In this document: piece after piece, positions 1 through 6,084 of the stretch
How positions within the stretch are numbered: position 1 is the stretch's first letter
Layout of the letters: each line of letters opens with the position of its first letter
From: Acidobacteriota bacterium
Lineage (GTDB): Bacteria; Acidobacteriota; Vicinamibacteria; Vicinamibacterales; UBA8438
Direction: 5' to 3'
Length of the DNA stretch: 6,084 nt
Assembly (NCBI GenBank): GCA_012963185.1
Contig: DTWD01000171.1
Location: forward strand, 1-6,084
The notes under the pieces: generated by a model
What the model was told of the DNA's origin: nothing
Database searches by the model: none
Seen by the model: the letters and a program-made list of their open reading frames with translations, nothing else
Program-made: the position numbers and the translations under genes

Positions 1-72
1 CAAGGTCAAGAGGGGCAACAAGGTCAAGAGGGGCAACAAGGTCAAGAGGGCCAGCAGGGGCAACAGGGACAG
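1..72 (+). repeat. Tandem 18-bp coding repeat, four units (hexapeptide QGQEGQ)
   Basis: Units lie at 1-18, 19-36, 37-54 and 55-72. The first two are identical at the base level. The third differs at two positions and leaves the peptide unchanged. The fourth is more diverged and encodes QGQQGQ. The unit length is a multiple of three, so changes in copy number keep the reading frame. The array may begin before the window, so the copy number is a minimum. Confidence 0.9.
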
Positions 73-519
73 AGTGGTGGACAGGCACGGGCGGACGGCA
101 GTACTACGGTAGGCGGTGCGCCGTTTGGCGGTGGTTATGGCTATGGTGATCGCCGCCCGGGTGACGCAAATTGGGAGCCAGGGGATATTCGGCAATGGAG
201 TCGCGAATATCAGCAGCGCGGCGCGGAGGCTCAAGAACTTCGTCGTTTACTTGATGGTGAAGGGTTTGATGTTGCTGATCTTGATGCCATCATCCAGCGC
301 ATGCGTGAGCTTGACGACCTCCGGCAATACCGAGATCCAGAGGTGATTGCTGGGCTACAGAACTTCGTGCTTGAAGAACTCAAGCGATTTGAATATCGGT
401 TGCGGCGAGAGATCGACGAAGAGGAAGAAGACCTCTTCCTTGCAGGTAACGAGGAGATACCCGACCAGTTCCGAGAGATGGTCGAACAGTATTTCCGTTC
501 ACTGTCAGAAAGTCAGTAG
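1..519 (+). CDS. C-terminal part of a Q/G-rich coiled-coil protein, DUF4175-like (5' truncated)
   Basis: Frame 1 is open from the first base of the window to the TAG at 517-519, giving 172 visible residues; the start lies upstream. The fragment opens with four Gln/Gly-rich hexapeptide repeats (residues 1-24), followed by a Gly-rich linker (about 25-55, containing GGAPFGGGYGYGDRRPGD). The rest is a highly charged, probably helical tail with an acidic EEEE cluster near residues 140-143, ending FRSLSESQ. Its pattern (GDIRQWSREY, then DLDAIIQRMRELDDL, then ELKRFEYRLRREI) resembles my recollection of the C-termini of large DUF4175-type membrane proteins that precede DUF4159 genes in Acidobacteriota. 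The family name is therefore an inference from pattern and context, while the reading frame is secure. No function can be read from this part; a scaffold or periplasmic tail is possible. It is probably the first visible gene of an operon with the DUF4159 gene 61 bases downstream. Confidence 0.8.
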   Translation, partial: QGQEGQQGQEGQQGQEGQQGQQGQSGGQARADGSTTVGGAPFGGGYGYGDRRPGDANWEPGDIRQWSREYQQRGAEAQELRRLLDGEGFDVADLDAIIQRMRELDDLRQYRDPEVIAGLQNFVLEELKRFEYRLRREIDEEEEDLFLAGNEEIPDQFREMVEQYFRSLSESQ

Positions 520-580
520 ACCGTTCTATTGCCAGGAAGCACGGTATAGCGGTCGAACATCAAAGATTGTAGGGCGCGGC
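520..580 (+). other. Short intergenic spacer with likely ribosome binding site
   Basis: These 61 bases separate the Q/G-rich gene from the DUF4159 gene. AGGG at 571-574 lies six bases before the GTG at 581 and is a plausible Shine-Dalgarno site that supports that start. I see no terminator hairpin with a T-run, which fits read-through transcription of both genes. Confidence 0.5.
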
Positions 581-1393
581 GTGCGCAAGACGTTAGTGGT
601 TGTGGTTTTGTTCGTGCTGGCTGGTGTAGCGACGGGTTTCGGCCAGCGTTGGCGTTACCGCATGCCACCAAAATTCCCGACCGAAACCGTCGAACATCGG
701 GCGTTTACTTTTTCTCGGATTTTGTACGAAAGTGATCGCCGAGAACCAGGCGGGCAGGGTTGGTACACTGACTACCCAACGGCTGATCAGAACTTAATGA
801 TCCGGCTGTCCGAAATGACCACCACGAAGGTTGGGTTTGATAAGTACGACGAACCTGACCATGTGGTTCTGCGACTGACCAACGAGAAGCTTTTCGATTA
901 TCCATTCATCTTTATGTCGGATGTAGGCACGCTCTGGCTCGATGATCTGGAGGCCTCGCGTCTCAGGGATTACTTGCGGAAGGGCGGGTTTTTGTGGGTT
1001 GATGATTTTTGGGGTCCTCATGCATGGACACAGTGGATGACTCAGATCGGCAAGGCTTTGCCACCAGGCGAGTACCCTGTATTCGATATTCCATTTGAAC
1101 ATCCAATTCACCGTGTTGTGTACACGGTGAACGAAATCCCGCAGATTCCGTCTATTCAGCACTGGCGTCGAAGTGGAGGCAGGAGCACATCAGAACGTGG
1201 GAGGCGAAGTGAGGATGTGCATTTTCGTGGGATTTCCGATCAAGATGGTCGACTCATGGTGCTCATGAGTCACAACACAGACATTGCCGATGGATGGGAA
1301 CGTGAAGGTGAAGATTATGATTTCTTCATCAATTTTTCTATCAATGCGTACGCAGTCGGCATCAATACCGTTGTGCATGCCATGACTCACTAG
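581..1393 (+). CDS. Secreted DUF4159 domain protein
   Basis: A 270-residue protein. I chose the GTG at 581 because it gives a clean Sec signal peptide (MRKTLVVVVLFVLAGVATGF, cleaved near GFG-Q) and has AGGG six bases upstream. The same frame is open back to an ATG at 347, but that start would overlap the upstream gene by 173 bases and bury the signal peptide. After the signal, the sequence matches my knowledge of DUF4159 (PF13709): RWRYRMPPKFPTETVEH, the signature GWYTDYPTADQNL (about residues 60-72), GGFLWVDDFWGP (about 135-146, with the Asp pair 141-142) and DIPFEHPIHR (169-178). The fold is thought to resemble class I glutamine amidotransferases, but no enzyme activity is established and I do not see a GATase Cys-His-Glu triad. 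The location is probably periplasmic. DUF4159 genes often sit beside MoxR/DUF58/VWA-type clusters, which would lie upstream of the window if present. The esterase start follows three bases after the stop. Confidence 0.88.
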   Translation: MRKTLVVVVLFVLAGVATGFGQRWRYRMPPKFPTETVEHRAFTFSRILYESDRREPGGQGWYTDYPTADQNLMIRLSEMTTTKVGFDKYDEPDHVVLRLTNEKLFDYPFIFMSDVGTLWLDDLEASRLRDYLRKGGFLWVDDFWGPHAWTQWMTQIGKALPPGEYPVFDIPFEHPIHRVVYTVNEIPQIPSIQHWRRSGGRSTSERGRRSEDVHFRGISDQDGRLMVLMSHNTDIADGWEREGEDYDFFINFSINAYAVGINTVVHAMTH

Positions 1394-1396
1394 AAA

Positions 1397-2080
1397 ATGA
1401 ATGTTCTTTCAAACAAACTCCAACTAGATACTCTGGAAATTGAACCGTCGGGTCCAGCGGATGCCACTGTCATCTGGATGCACGGTCTCGGAGCGGATGC
1501 CAATGATTTCTACGGGCTGCCGCCAGAATTGCATCTCCCTGCCGAAACCCAGGTCCGCTACATTTTTCCAAACGCACCTCAGATTTCTGTGACGATTAAC
1601 CAGGGAATAGTTATGCGCGCGTGGTACGACATCACAGAAATTTCGGCGCGGGGCCAAGACGAGGCAGGTATCCGGCAGTCGAGTCACTGGATCAATGAGC
1701 TGATTGCTCGAGAAATCAAGAGGGGCGTGCTGTCAACCCGAATTGTGATTGCTGGGTTTTCTCAAGGTGGCGCGATGGCACTGTTCACAGGCCTTCGCTA
1801 TCCTGAAAGACTCGGCGGTGTGATGTGTTTGTCGGGGTACCTTCTGTTGCCTGAATCGTTATTAGGGGAAACCAGTAAGGCTAATCAGGCCTTACCTATT
1901 TTTCAGGCGCATGGCACGGAAGATCCGATGGTTTCACACGATCTGGGTCGCAGTGGACACGATGCTTTAGTCGAGGCTGGACACCGAGTGGACTGGCATG
2001 AATATCCGATGGCCCACCAAGTGTGCTTGGAGGAAGTGCGTGATATCGGACAATGGCTTGCCAGAATTCTTAAGTGCTAA
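1397..2080 (+). CDS. Carboxylesterase of the EstB / acyl-protein thioesterase type (alpha/beta hydrolase, PF02230)
   Basis: A 227-residue protein, the usual length for this family. It would hydrolyse short- to medium-chain carboxyl esters, lysophospholipids or acyl thioesters; the natural substrate cannot be read from sequence. The core signatures are all present: HGLGADANDF at 29-38 (oxyanion region), FPNAPQISVTINQGIVMRAW at 57-76 leading into YDI, and the nucleophile elbow GFSQGG with Ser122. QAHGTEDPMV contributes Asp176 and the late PMAHQV contributes His207. The Ser-Asp-His triad is complete, so the enzyme should be active. No signal peptide is visible, so it is probably cytoplasmic. Its start is three bases after the DUF4159 stop and I see no good Shine-Dalgarno sequence before it, so translation is probably coupled to the upstream gene. 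It converges on the DapA-like gene with a 19-base gap. Confidence 0.93.
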   Translation: MNVLSNKLQLDTLEIEPSGPADATVIWMHGLGADANDFYGLPPELHLPAETQVRYIFPNAPQISVTINQGIVMRAWYDITEISARGQDEAGIRQSSHWINELIAREIKRGVLSTRIVIAGFSQGGAMALFTGLRYPERLGGVMCLSGYLLLPESLLGETSKANQALPIFQAHGTEDPMVSHDLGRSGHDALVEAGHRVDWHEYPMAHQVCLEEVRDIGQWLARILKC

Positions 2081-2099
2081 CACTGGCATGCATTGCATC

Positions 2100-3077
2100 T
2101 TAGGCACGAAAGTACGGTTGCAGAGCGTCGAGACGATAGTCCATTTCGGCGATTTGTGCAGTGGTGAATGAATACTCAGCGCGTCGTGACACCATTGTTG
2201 GGAACACACCTCGTTTGTTTAGCACGTATAGGCGGACGCCAGGAATCGAATGGTCAAGATTCAGCATGAGCAATAACTTGCCAAATAAATCGCGGAGTTC
2301 GAGGTGCTTATTTGTGACGTGTAGTTCCCACAGCTGGGCGTAAATGTCGGCGTACATCGCGCCACCCGTCATTACGCCATCCATCCCGAGACGCATTTCG
2401 TAGAGCCATTGTCGGCCGAATGCGGCACCGAAGATTGCCTTTATTGTGTCAGGGCGATGTGGTTTGAGCGCAAGCATCCTTTCGTGCACGGGGTCACGCT
2501 CTTCTTTTACATACGCTAAGTTTGGGAATTCCTTGGCCATATCGACCATAAATTCCACGGTGGGAACGACGTCTGGAGCCCCGCCGCTTGTTTGGAAAAA
2601 GACAGGTCGTGTCGTGACGTCACACAGCGCCGCGTAGTACTCACGGAATTCGGCCAGTGTGGTTGCTTCGGTCGGAGGGATTGCAATCATGCCATCCGGT
2701 GCCAATGCTTCCGCATGATGGGCGTATTCAAGCATGTCTTTTGTATCAGTGCCTTGCACTCCGAGAAACAGAGCCGGACGTTTGCTCTTAGCGGCTTGTG
2801 CCAACACGTTGAACCCCTTCAGACGCTCCTCTTTTGACAGGTACCGCTGCTCGCTTGAATTCTGAGGCCAGACAAGTCCGTGGATGCCACACCGATCAAG
2901 AAAATCGACCTGATACGCAAGAGCGTCAAAATCAACCTTGTTGCTAGTTGTGTACGGCGTACTCATGATGATGAAGGCTCCCCGGATTTCTTTTTCAGCG
3001 GCGCGCGCAGACAAGTGGGGGAGTAAGGCAACGCTTCCAACTGTTGTGAGCCATTGACGACGAGAGTAGACAGGCAT
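2100..3077 (-). CDS. Tat-exported DapA-fold (dihydrodipicolinate synthase / N-acetylneuraminate lyase superfamily) protein
   Basis: A 325-residue protein. It begins with a twin-arginine signal: SRRQWL at residues 5-10, a hydrophobic stretch (VGSVALLPHL) and a probable cut after SARA-A near residue 26. The mature part has the DHDPS-family layout (PF00701): GAFIIMSTPYT at 33-43, DFDALAYQVDFLDRCGIHGL at 49-68, and Lys191 in NLAYVKEERD as the expected Schiff-base lysine. Residues 214-221 (AIFGAAFG) and 231-240 (GMDGVMTGGA) match the later barrel strands. Three expected DapA features are altered: the GTTGES motif reads QNSSEQ (72-77), the YN of the tyrosine relay aligns with QT in FFQTSGG, and the following substrate-binding Arg is missing. 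It is therefore unlikely to make dihydrodipicolinate for lysine; an aldolase or lyase on another 2-oxo acid, or a non-enzymatic role, is possible. No upstream in-frame start exists because TAG lies four codons before the ATG. The Shine-Dalgarno site is weak. Confidence 0.88.
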   Translation of the reverse strand: MPVYSRRQWLTTVGSVALLPHLSARAAEKEIRGAFIIMSTPYTTSNKVDFDALAYQVDFLDRCGIHGLVWPQNSSEQRYLSKEERLKGFNVLAQAAKSKRPALFLGVQGTDTKDMLEYAHHAEALAPDGMIAIPPTEATTLAEFREYYAALCDVTTRPVFFQTSGGAPDVVPTVEFMVDMAKEFPNLAYVKEERDPVHERMLALKPHRPDTIKAIFGAAFGRQWLYEMRLGMDGVMTGGAMYADIYAQLWELHVTNKHLELRDLFGKLLLMLNLDHSIPGVRLYVLNKRGVFPTMVSRRAEYSFTTAQIAEMDYRLDALQPYFRA

Positions 3078-3229
3078 AGTCGCAGTCTATCTGAGTTTCC
3101 TCGCAACCTAAAGAATAGTCAAACTGTTAGGCTGACATTGGCGTACCGATGCATGGTGGAGCGTTCCTGGCGATTGGTGCCGTAGACCAAACGTGAATGG
3201 GCTGGGAACGAAAGGAATGGGACCCAGGG
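3078..3229. promoter_or_regulatory. Divergent intergenic region between the DapA-like and M28 genes
   Basis: These 152 bases must carry the promoters of both flanking genes, which point away from each other. On the - strand, TTGACT (complement of 3117-3122) could be a -35 element, but the six bases 17 positions further on (GAAACT) are a poor -10, so I do not claim a specific promoter. GAGGAAA (complement of 3096-3102) resembles a ribosome binding site but is about 19 bases from the DapA-like ATG, which is too far. On the + strand, AAAGGA at 3211-3216 lies 13 bases before the chosen M28 start. No strong operator or riboswitch is visible. Confidence 0.4.
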
Positions 3230-4900
3230 ATGAAAAAGAGTCTAGTCGCGGGTGTCTTGGTGATAAGCCTGGCGTGTGGGGGTGATGTTCCGTCCGATGG
3301 AGTACCGGATTCCGAAACCAGGTTGTTGTTACCGAGTGTTGAAGGAATTAGCGTTGAGACCCTGCTTGGTGAGATTGAGGTGCTTGCTTCGGATGAGTTT
3401 GAAGGACGTGGTCCTGGTTCAGAGGGCGAACAGAAAACGATCGCATATCTTCAAGACCAGTTCGTGCAGCTTGGTGCGGTACCGGGCAATCCCGACGGAA
3501 CCTGGGTACAGGATGTACCGCTGGTTGGGATTACTCCAGTAGTCAGCGAGGGTTTGATTATCTCGAAAGATGGTGATTCTCGCACGCTTGAACTAGGTGT
3601 CGACTATGTTGCGACGACAAAACATGTAGTTGATGCGGTCGAGGTTGACAGCGCCGAGTTCGTCTTCGTGGGCTACGGTGCCCGTGCGCCCGAGTATGAG
3701 TGGGATGATTTCGGAACGGTTGATGTGTCGGGGAAGATCCTGCTGTTTTTGGTGAACGATCCACCACTTGATGATGTGTTTGGTGGAAACGCTATGACGT
3801 ACTACGGACGGTGGACCTACAAGCACGAAATCGCTGCAGAGTTGGGAGCAATCGGATCGTTTGTCATTCATGAAACTGTTGAGGCGGGATACCCGTGGGA
3901 GGTTGTGGGAAGTTCGCCGTACGGCGAGTCATTTGATCTTGTAGCCGCGGACGATAACTTGAGCCGGGCAACGATCGAAGGATGGCTGCACAGGAATACC
4001 GCTGAACAATTGTTTGAGATGGCTGGTCTTGATTTCGAAACCGCCAAAGCACAGGCGTCCGAGCGAAGTTTTGTCCCCGTACCTTTTGGTGTCATGGGGT
4101 CCACTCGCATTGAGAACAAACTTAGACGCATTGACTCACAAAACTTCATTGCCAAAATCGAAGGGAGTACTGCACCGGATGAGTTCGTAATGTATGTTGC
4201 GCATTGGGATCATCTTGGACGGAATACCGACCTTTCCGGTGATCAAATCTTCAATGGAGCCCTCGATAATGCAAGCGGCACGGCGGGATTGATCGAGATT
4301 GCTCGCGCATTCAGACGATCGGCGACTGCTCCCCGCCGTTCCGTTCTCTTTCTGGCCGTGACGGCTGAAGAGCAAGGCCTTCTCGGGTCCAGACATTATG
4401 GAGAGCAACCGCTTTATGCCGCTTCGCAGACGGTGGCGGCCATCAATATGGACGGTCTGAATCAATGGGGACGGACAGAGGATCTCACTGTTGTTGGCAT
4501 GGGGCAGTCAGACCTCGATCAGGTGGCGGAGGACATCGCCGTTTCTCTGGGACGTCAACTTGCGGCTGACCCCGAACCAGAGAAGGGATTTTATTACCGG
4601 TCCGACCATTTCTCGTTCGCGAAGGCCGGAATTCCAGCGTTCTATGCCGACGGGGGTGTGAGCTATCTAGATAAGCCAGAAGGCTATGGGTTTCAGAAAA
4701 GAGAGGAATACACCGCGAATGATTACCATGCGGTATCAGACGAAATAAAACCAGATTGGGATCTTTCGGGTGCGGTAGAGGACCTCGTTTTCTTTTATCG
4801 GTTTGGGGCGTATTTGGCGGGTAGTGATGAATGGCCAACGTGGAGTGAAACCAGCGAGTTTCGCGCGGCCCGCGAATTACAACGGTCAGGGATGCAGTAG
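3230..4900 (+). CDS. M28-family zinc aminopeptidase lipoprotein
   Basis: A 556-residue protein from the ATG at 3230. An in-frame ATG at 3197 would add 11 charged residues in front of the signal peptide and is less likely. The N-terminus, MKKSLVAGVLVISLACGG, looks like a lipoprotein signal with Cys16 as the lipidated residue; Ser at -3 makes the lipobox imperfect. Residues about 35-110 include the ASDEFEGRGPGSEGEQKT segment typical of these peptidases. A PA-like insert follows at about 110-290. The M28 catalytic domain (PF04389) has the full metal set: His325 and Asp327 in AHWDH, bridging Asp346 in ALDNASG, general base Glu380 and ligand Glu381 in TAEEQGLLGS, Asp408 in NMDG and His460 in RSDHFSF. 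It should be an active two-zinc exopeptidase at the cell envelope, trimming peptides for nutrition. It converges on the M48 gene with six bases between the stops. Confidence 0.93.
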   Translation: MKKSLVAGVLVISLACGGDVPSDGVPDSETRLLLPSVEGISVETLLGEIEVLASDEFEGRGPGSEGEQKTIAYLQDQFVQLGAVPGNPDGTWVQDVPLVGITPVVSEGLIISKDGDSRTLELGVDYVATTKHVVDAVEVDSAEFVFVGYGARAPEYEWDDFGTVDVSGKILLFLVNDPPLDDVFGGNAMTYYGRWTYKHEIAAELGAIGSFVIHETVEAGYPWEVVGSSPYGESFDLVAADDNLSRATIEGWLHRNTAEQLFEMAGLDFETAKAQASERSFVPVPFGVMGSTRIENKLRRIDSQNFIAKIEGSTAPDEFVMYVAHWDHLGRNTDLSGDQIFNGALDNASGTAGLIEIARAFRRSATAPRRSVLFLAVTAEEQGLLGSRHYGEQPLYAASQTVAAINMDGLNQWGRTEDLTVVGMGQSDLDQVAEDIAVSLGRQLAADPEPEKGFYYRSDHFSFAKAGIPAFYADGGVSYLDKPEGYGFQKREEYTANDYHAVSDEIKPDWDLSGAVEDLVFFYRFGAYLAGSDEWPTWSETSEFRAARELQRSGMQ

Positions 4901-4906
4901 ACGACG

Positions 4907-6084
4907 CTAGGCGGGTGTCATTGTTTCAGAGTCTATTTTGTGAAGCGAACGGATTCGTTCTAGGACTGGCGGGTGGGAGTAATGAAGGAACACGTCGACT
5001 GGGTGAGGCGTCAAATTCGATAGATTGTCAGCCGACAACTTTTTAAGCGCTCGGACTAAGGATTCCCCATCGCCCGTTGTCATCGCTGAGAATTCGTCAG
5101 CTTCAAACTCATTTTTTCGAGAAAACACATTTAGCAAGACCGATAGTACGAGTTCAACGGGTGTAAATAACAGTCCGAAAAACAACAATCCTGTGTACAC
5201 CGACGGTTCGGTCACAAAAAATGCTGTGAACAATGCTTCCTGCTGCAGAAAAAACGACAACACCCAAAACATGACACCAAGGTGAGCTACTGACAGCACC
5301 ATGCTCTTCACAATGTGTTGTTTCTTGTAGTGGCCCACTTCATGCGCAACGACGGCAACCACCTCCTGGACTGAGTAATCATCGACAAGCGTATCGAAGA
5401 GACCGATACGCTTGTTCGTTCCAAAACCGGTAAAGAACGCGTTCGCTTTTGACGATCTCCGCGATCCGTCAACGATAAAGAGACCCTGTAGTGGGAAGCT
5501 TTCGGATCGCGTGTAATTGACGATGGCGTCATGCAATTCCCCGTCTTCAAGTGCTGTGAATTTGTTAAAGATCGGCATGATCCACGTGGGTGCGACGAAT
5601 TGAATCGCGAGCATGAAGGCCGTCGCAGCTAACCAGCACCAAAGCCAGGCGAGCGGGCCTGCCCATTCAAAGAACAGCAGGACGACGGCTAACAACAGAC
5701 CACCGAGCACGACGCCGAGCACAAGGCCTTTAAGAAGGTCACTCGCAAATGTTCCTACCGTCGTGCGGTTAAACCCAAAGCGTGCCTCAATGACAAATGT
5801 GGAGTACAGCCGGAATGGTAGACCCAGTAGGGATGAGGCGAGCGTAAGTGACCCGATGTACACCAGGCCGCTTACCAGCGGTCCATAACCAGCAGTTCGG
5901 ACAACCTGGTCGAGCCATTCAAAGCCCCCGAAAAACCAGAATGTCAGCAAGATAATGAGATCAACGCTGCTGTGAATAAACCCGAAGTATGTCTGCGTTT
6001 GGTTGTAGTGTCTCGCCTGGGCATATTTGTCTTCATCGAAGACGTCACGAAACTCAGCCGGCAGCGTCGGACTAAACGTGCGAA
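4907..6084 (-). CDS. Ste24/CAAX prenyl protease 1-type M48 membrane metalloprotease (5' truncated)
   Basis: The frame is open from the TAG at 4907-4909 to the window edge, giving 391 visible residues; family members are slightly over 400 long, so roughly 20-30 N-terminal residues are missing. The visible part starts RTFSPTLPAEFRDVFDEDKY, QARHYNQTQTYFGF following shortly after, which matches the M48 N-terminal domain (PF16491). Several hydrophobic segments follow (for example VDLIILLTFWFFGGF, LLKGLVLGVVLGGLLLAVVL, WLWCWLAATAFMLAIQFV). The protease domain (PF01435) has HEVGH encoded at 5330-5344 and the third zinc ligand, the first Glu of NEFEADEF, at 5108-5110. The SKANAFFTGFGTNKRIGLFD segment before HEVGH and HYSHPPVLERIRSL near the C-terminus are also typical. 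It should be an active intramembrane zinc protease. Bacteria generally lack CAAX prenylation, so its substrate is unknown; membrane protein quality control is a reasonable inference. A TTG at 5950 is not the start, because conserved family sequence continues upstream of it. Confidence 0.95.
   Translation of the reverse strand, partial: RTFSPTLPAEFRDVFDEDKYAQARHYNQTQTYFGFIHSSVDLIILLTFWFFGGFEWLDQVVRTAGYGPLVSGLVYIGSLTLASSLLGLPFRLYSTFVIEARFGFNRTTVGTFASDLLKGLVLGVVLGGLLLAVVLLFFEWAGPLAWLWCWLAATAFMLAIQFVAPTWIMPIFNKFTALEDGELHDAIVNYTRSESFPLQGLFIVDGSRRSSKANAFFTGFGTNKRIGLFDTLVDDYSVQEVVAVVAHEVGHYKKQHIVKSMVLSVAHLGVMFWVLSFFLQQEALFTAFFVTEPSVYTGLLFFGLLFTPVELVLSVLLNVFSRKNEFEADEFSAMTTGDGESLVRALKKLSADNLSNLTPHPVDVFLHYSHPPVLERIRSLHKIDSETMTPA

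Noticed and set aside
1..72. The direct repeats at the window start, considered as a CRISPR or iteron array.
   Set aside because: There are no spacers between units, and the repeats are in frame within an open coding sequence encoding a Gln/Gly-rich tract.
2073..2084. Small inverted repeat AGTG-CTAA-CACT at the esterase stop codon, considered as a terminator.
   Set aside because: The stem is only four base pairs, is not GC-rich and has no T-run after it on either strand.
2100..3077. Calling this gene dapA (4-hydroxy-tetrahydrodipicolinate synthase).
   Set aside because: It has a Tat export signal and lacks several expected active-site residues, so only the fold family can be supported.
3174..3190. 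Inverted repeat TTGGT / ACCAA with a seven-base loop upstream of the M28 gene, considered as an operator.
   Set aside because: Five base pairs in a single copy is expected by chance in a region this size, and no second half-site or promoter overlap supports it.
3197..3229. Upstream ATG start for the M28 peptidase.
   Set aside because: It would put a charged 11-residue extension with acidic residues before a good lipoprotein signal peptide, and it has no ribosome binding site.
4136..4838. Long antisense open frames on the - strand inside the M28 gene.
   Set aside because: They lie opposite a gene with a complete set of catalytic motifs, show no domain signatures and are rich in Arg, Pro and His, as is typical of shadow frames.
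5613..5888. Open frame on the + strand inside the M48 gene.
   Set aside because: It is antisense to conserved membrane segments of the protease and has a low-complexity Ser/Thr/Arg/Pro composition with no recognisable motif.
5948..5950. TTG as the start of the M48 protease.
   Set aside because: The frame remains open to the window edge, and the upstream residues (PAEFRDVFDEDKY and following) match the conserved N-terminal domain of the family.

Overview
The window reads as an ordinary chromosomal segment of a Gram-negative bacterium. The evidence is a Tat signal, an Sec signal peptide, a lipoprotein signal peptide and a polytopic membrane protease. A Q/G-rich low-complexity protein followed by a secreted DUF4159 protein, together with an exported DapA-fold protein and an M28 lipoprotein, is a combination I associate with Acidobacteriota (Vicinamibacteria-like). 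That assignment rests on remembered family distribution and not on a search. Base composition looks moderate and even, with no sign of a recent insertion. I see no tRNA, rRNA, CRISPR array, IS element or phage gene.

Layout: six protein genes cover almost everything. On the + strand, 1-2080 holds the 3' end of a Q/G-rich coiled-coil protein (1-519, truncated by the window edge), a secreted DUF4159 protein (581-1393, GTG start) and an APT1/EstB-type carboxylesterase (1397-2080). The spacings are 61 and 3 bases, so this looks like one operon. A Tat-exported protein with the dihydrodipicolinate synthase fold (2100-3077, - strand) meets the esterase tail to tail. A 152-base divergent intergenic region (3078-3229) separates it from a lipoprotein zinc peptidase of family M28 (3230-4900, +). 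That gene meets, 6 bases away, a Ste24/CAAX-type M48 membrane protease (4907 to beyond 6084, -), whose N-terminal codons lie outside the window.

How the genes fit together: the shared theme is the cell envelope. Three products are exported (DUF4159, the DapA-like protein, the M28 lipoprotein) and one is an integral membrane protease; only the esterase looks cytoplasmic. No single pathway links all six. The most unusual item is the DapA-like protein: it keeps the Schiff-base lysine but lacks several other residues expected of a real dihydrodipicolinate synthase, and it carries a twin-arginine export signal. I found no convincing new multi-gene system.
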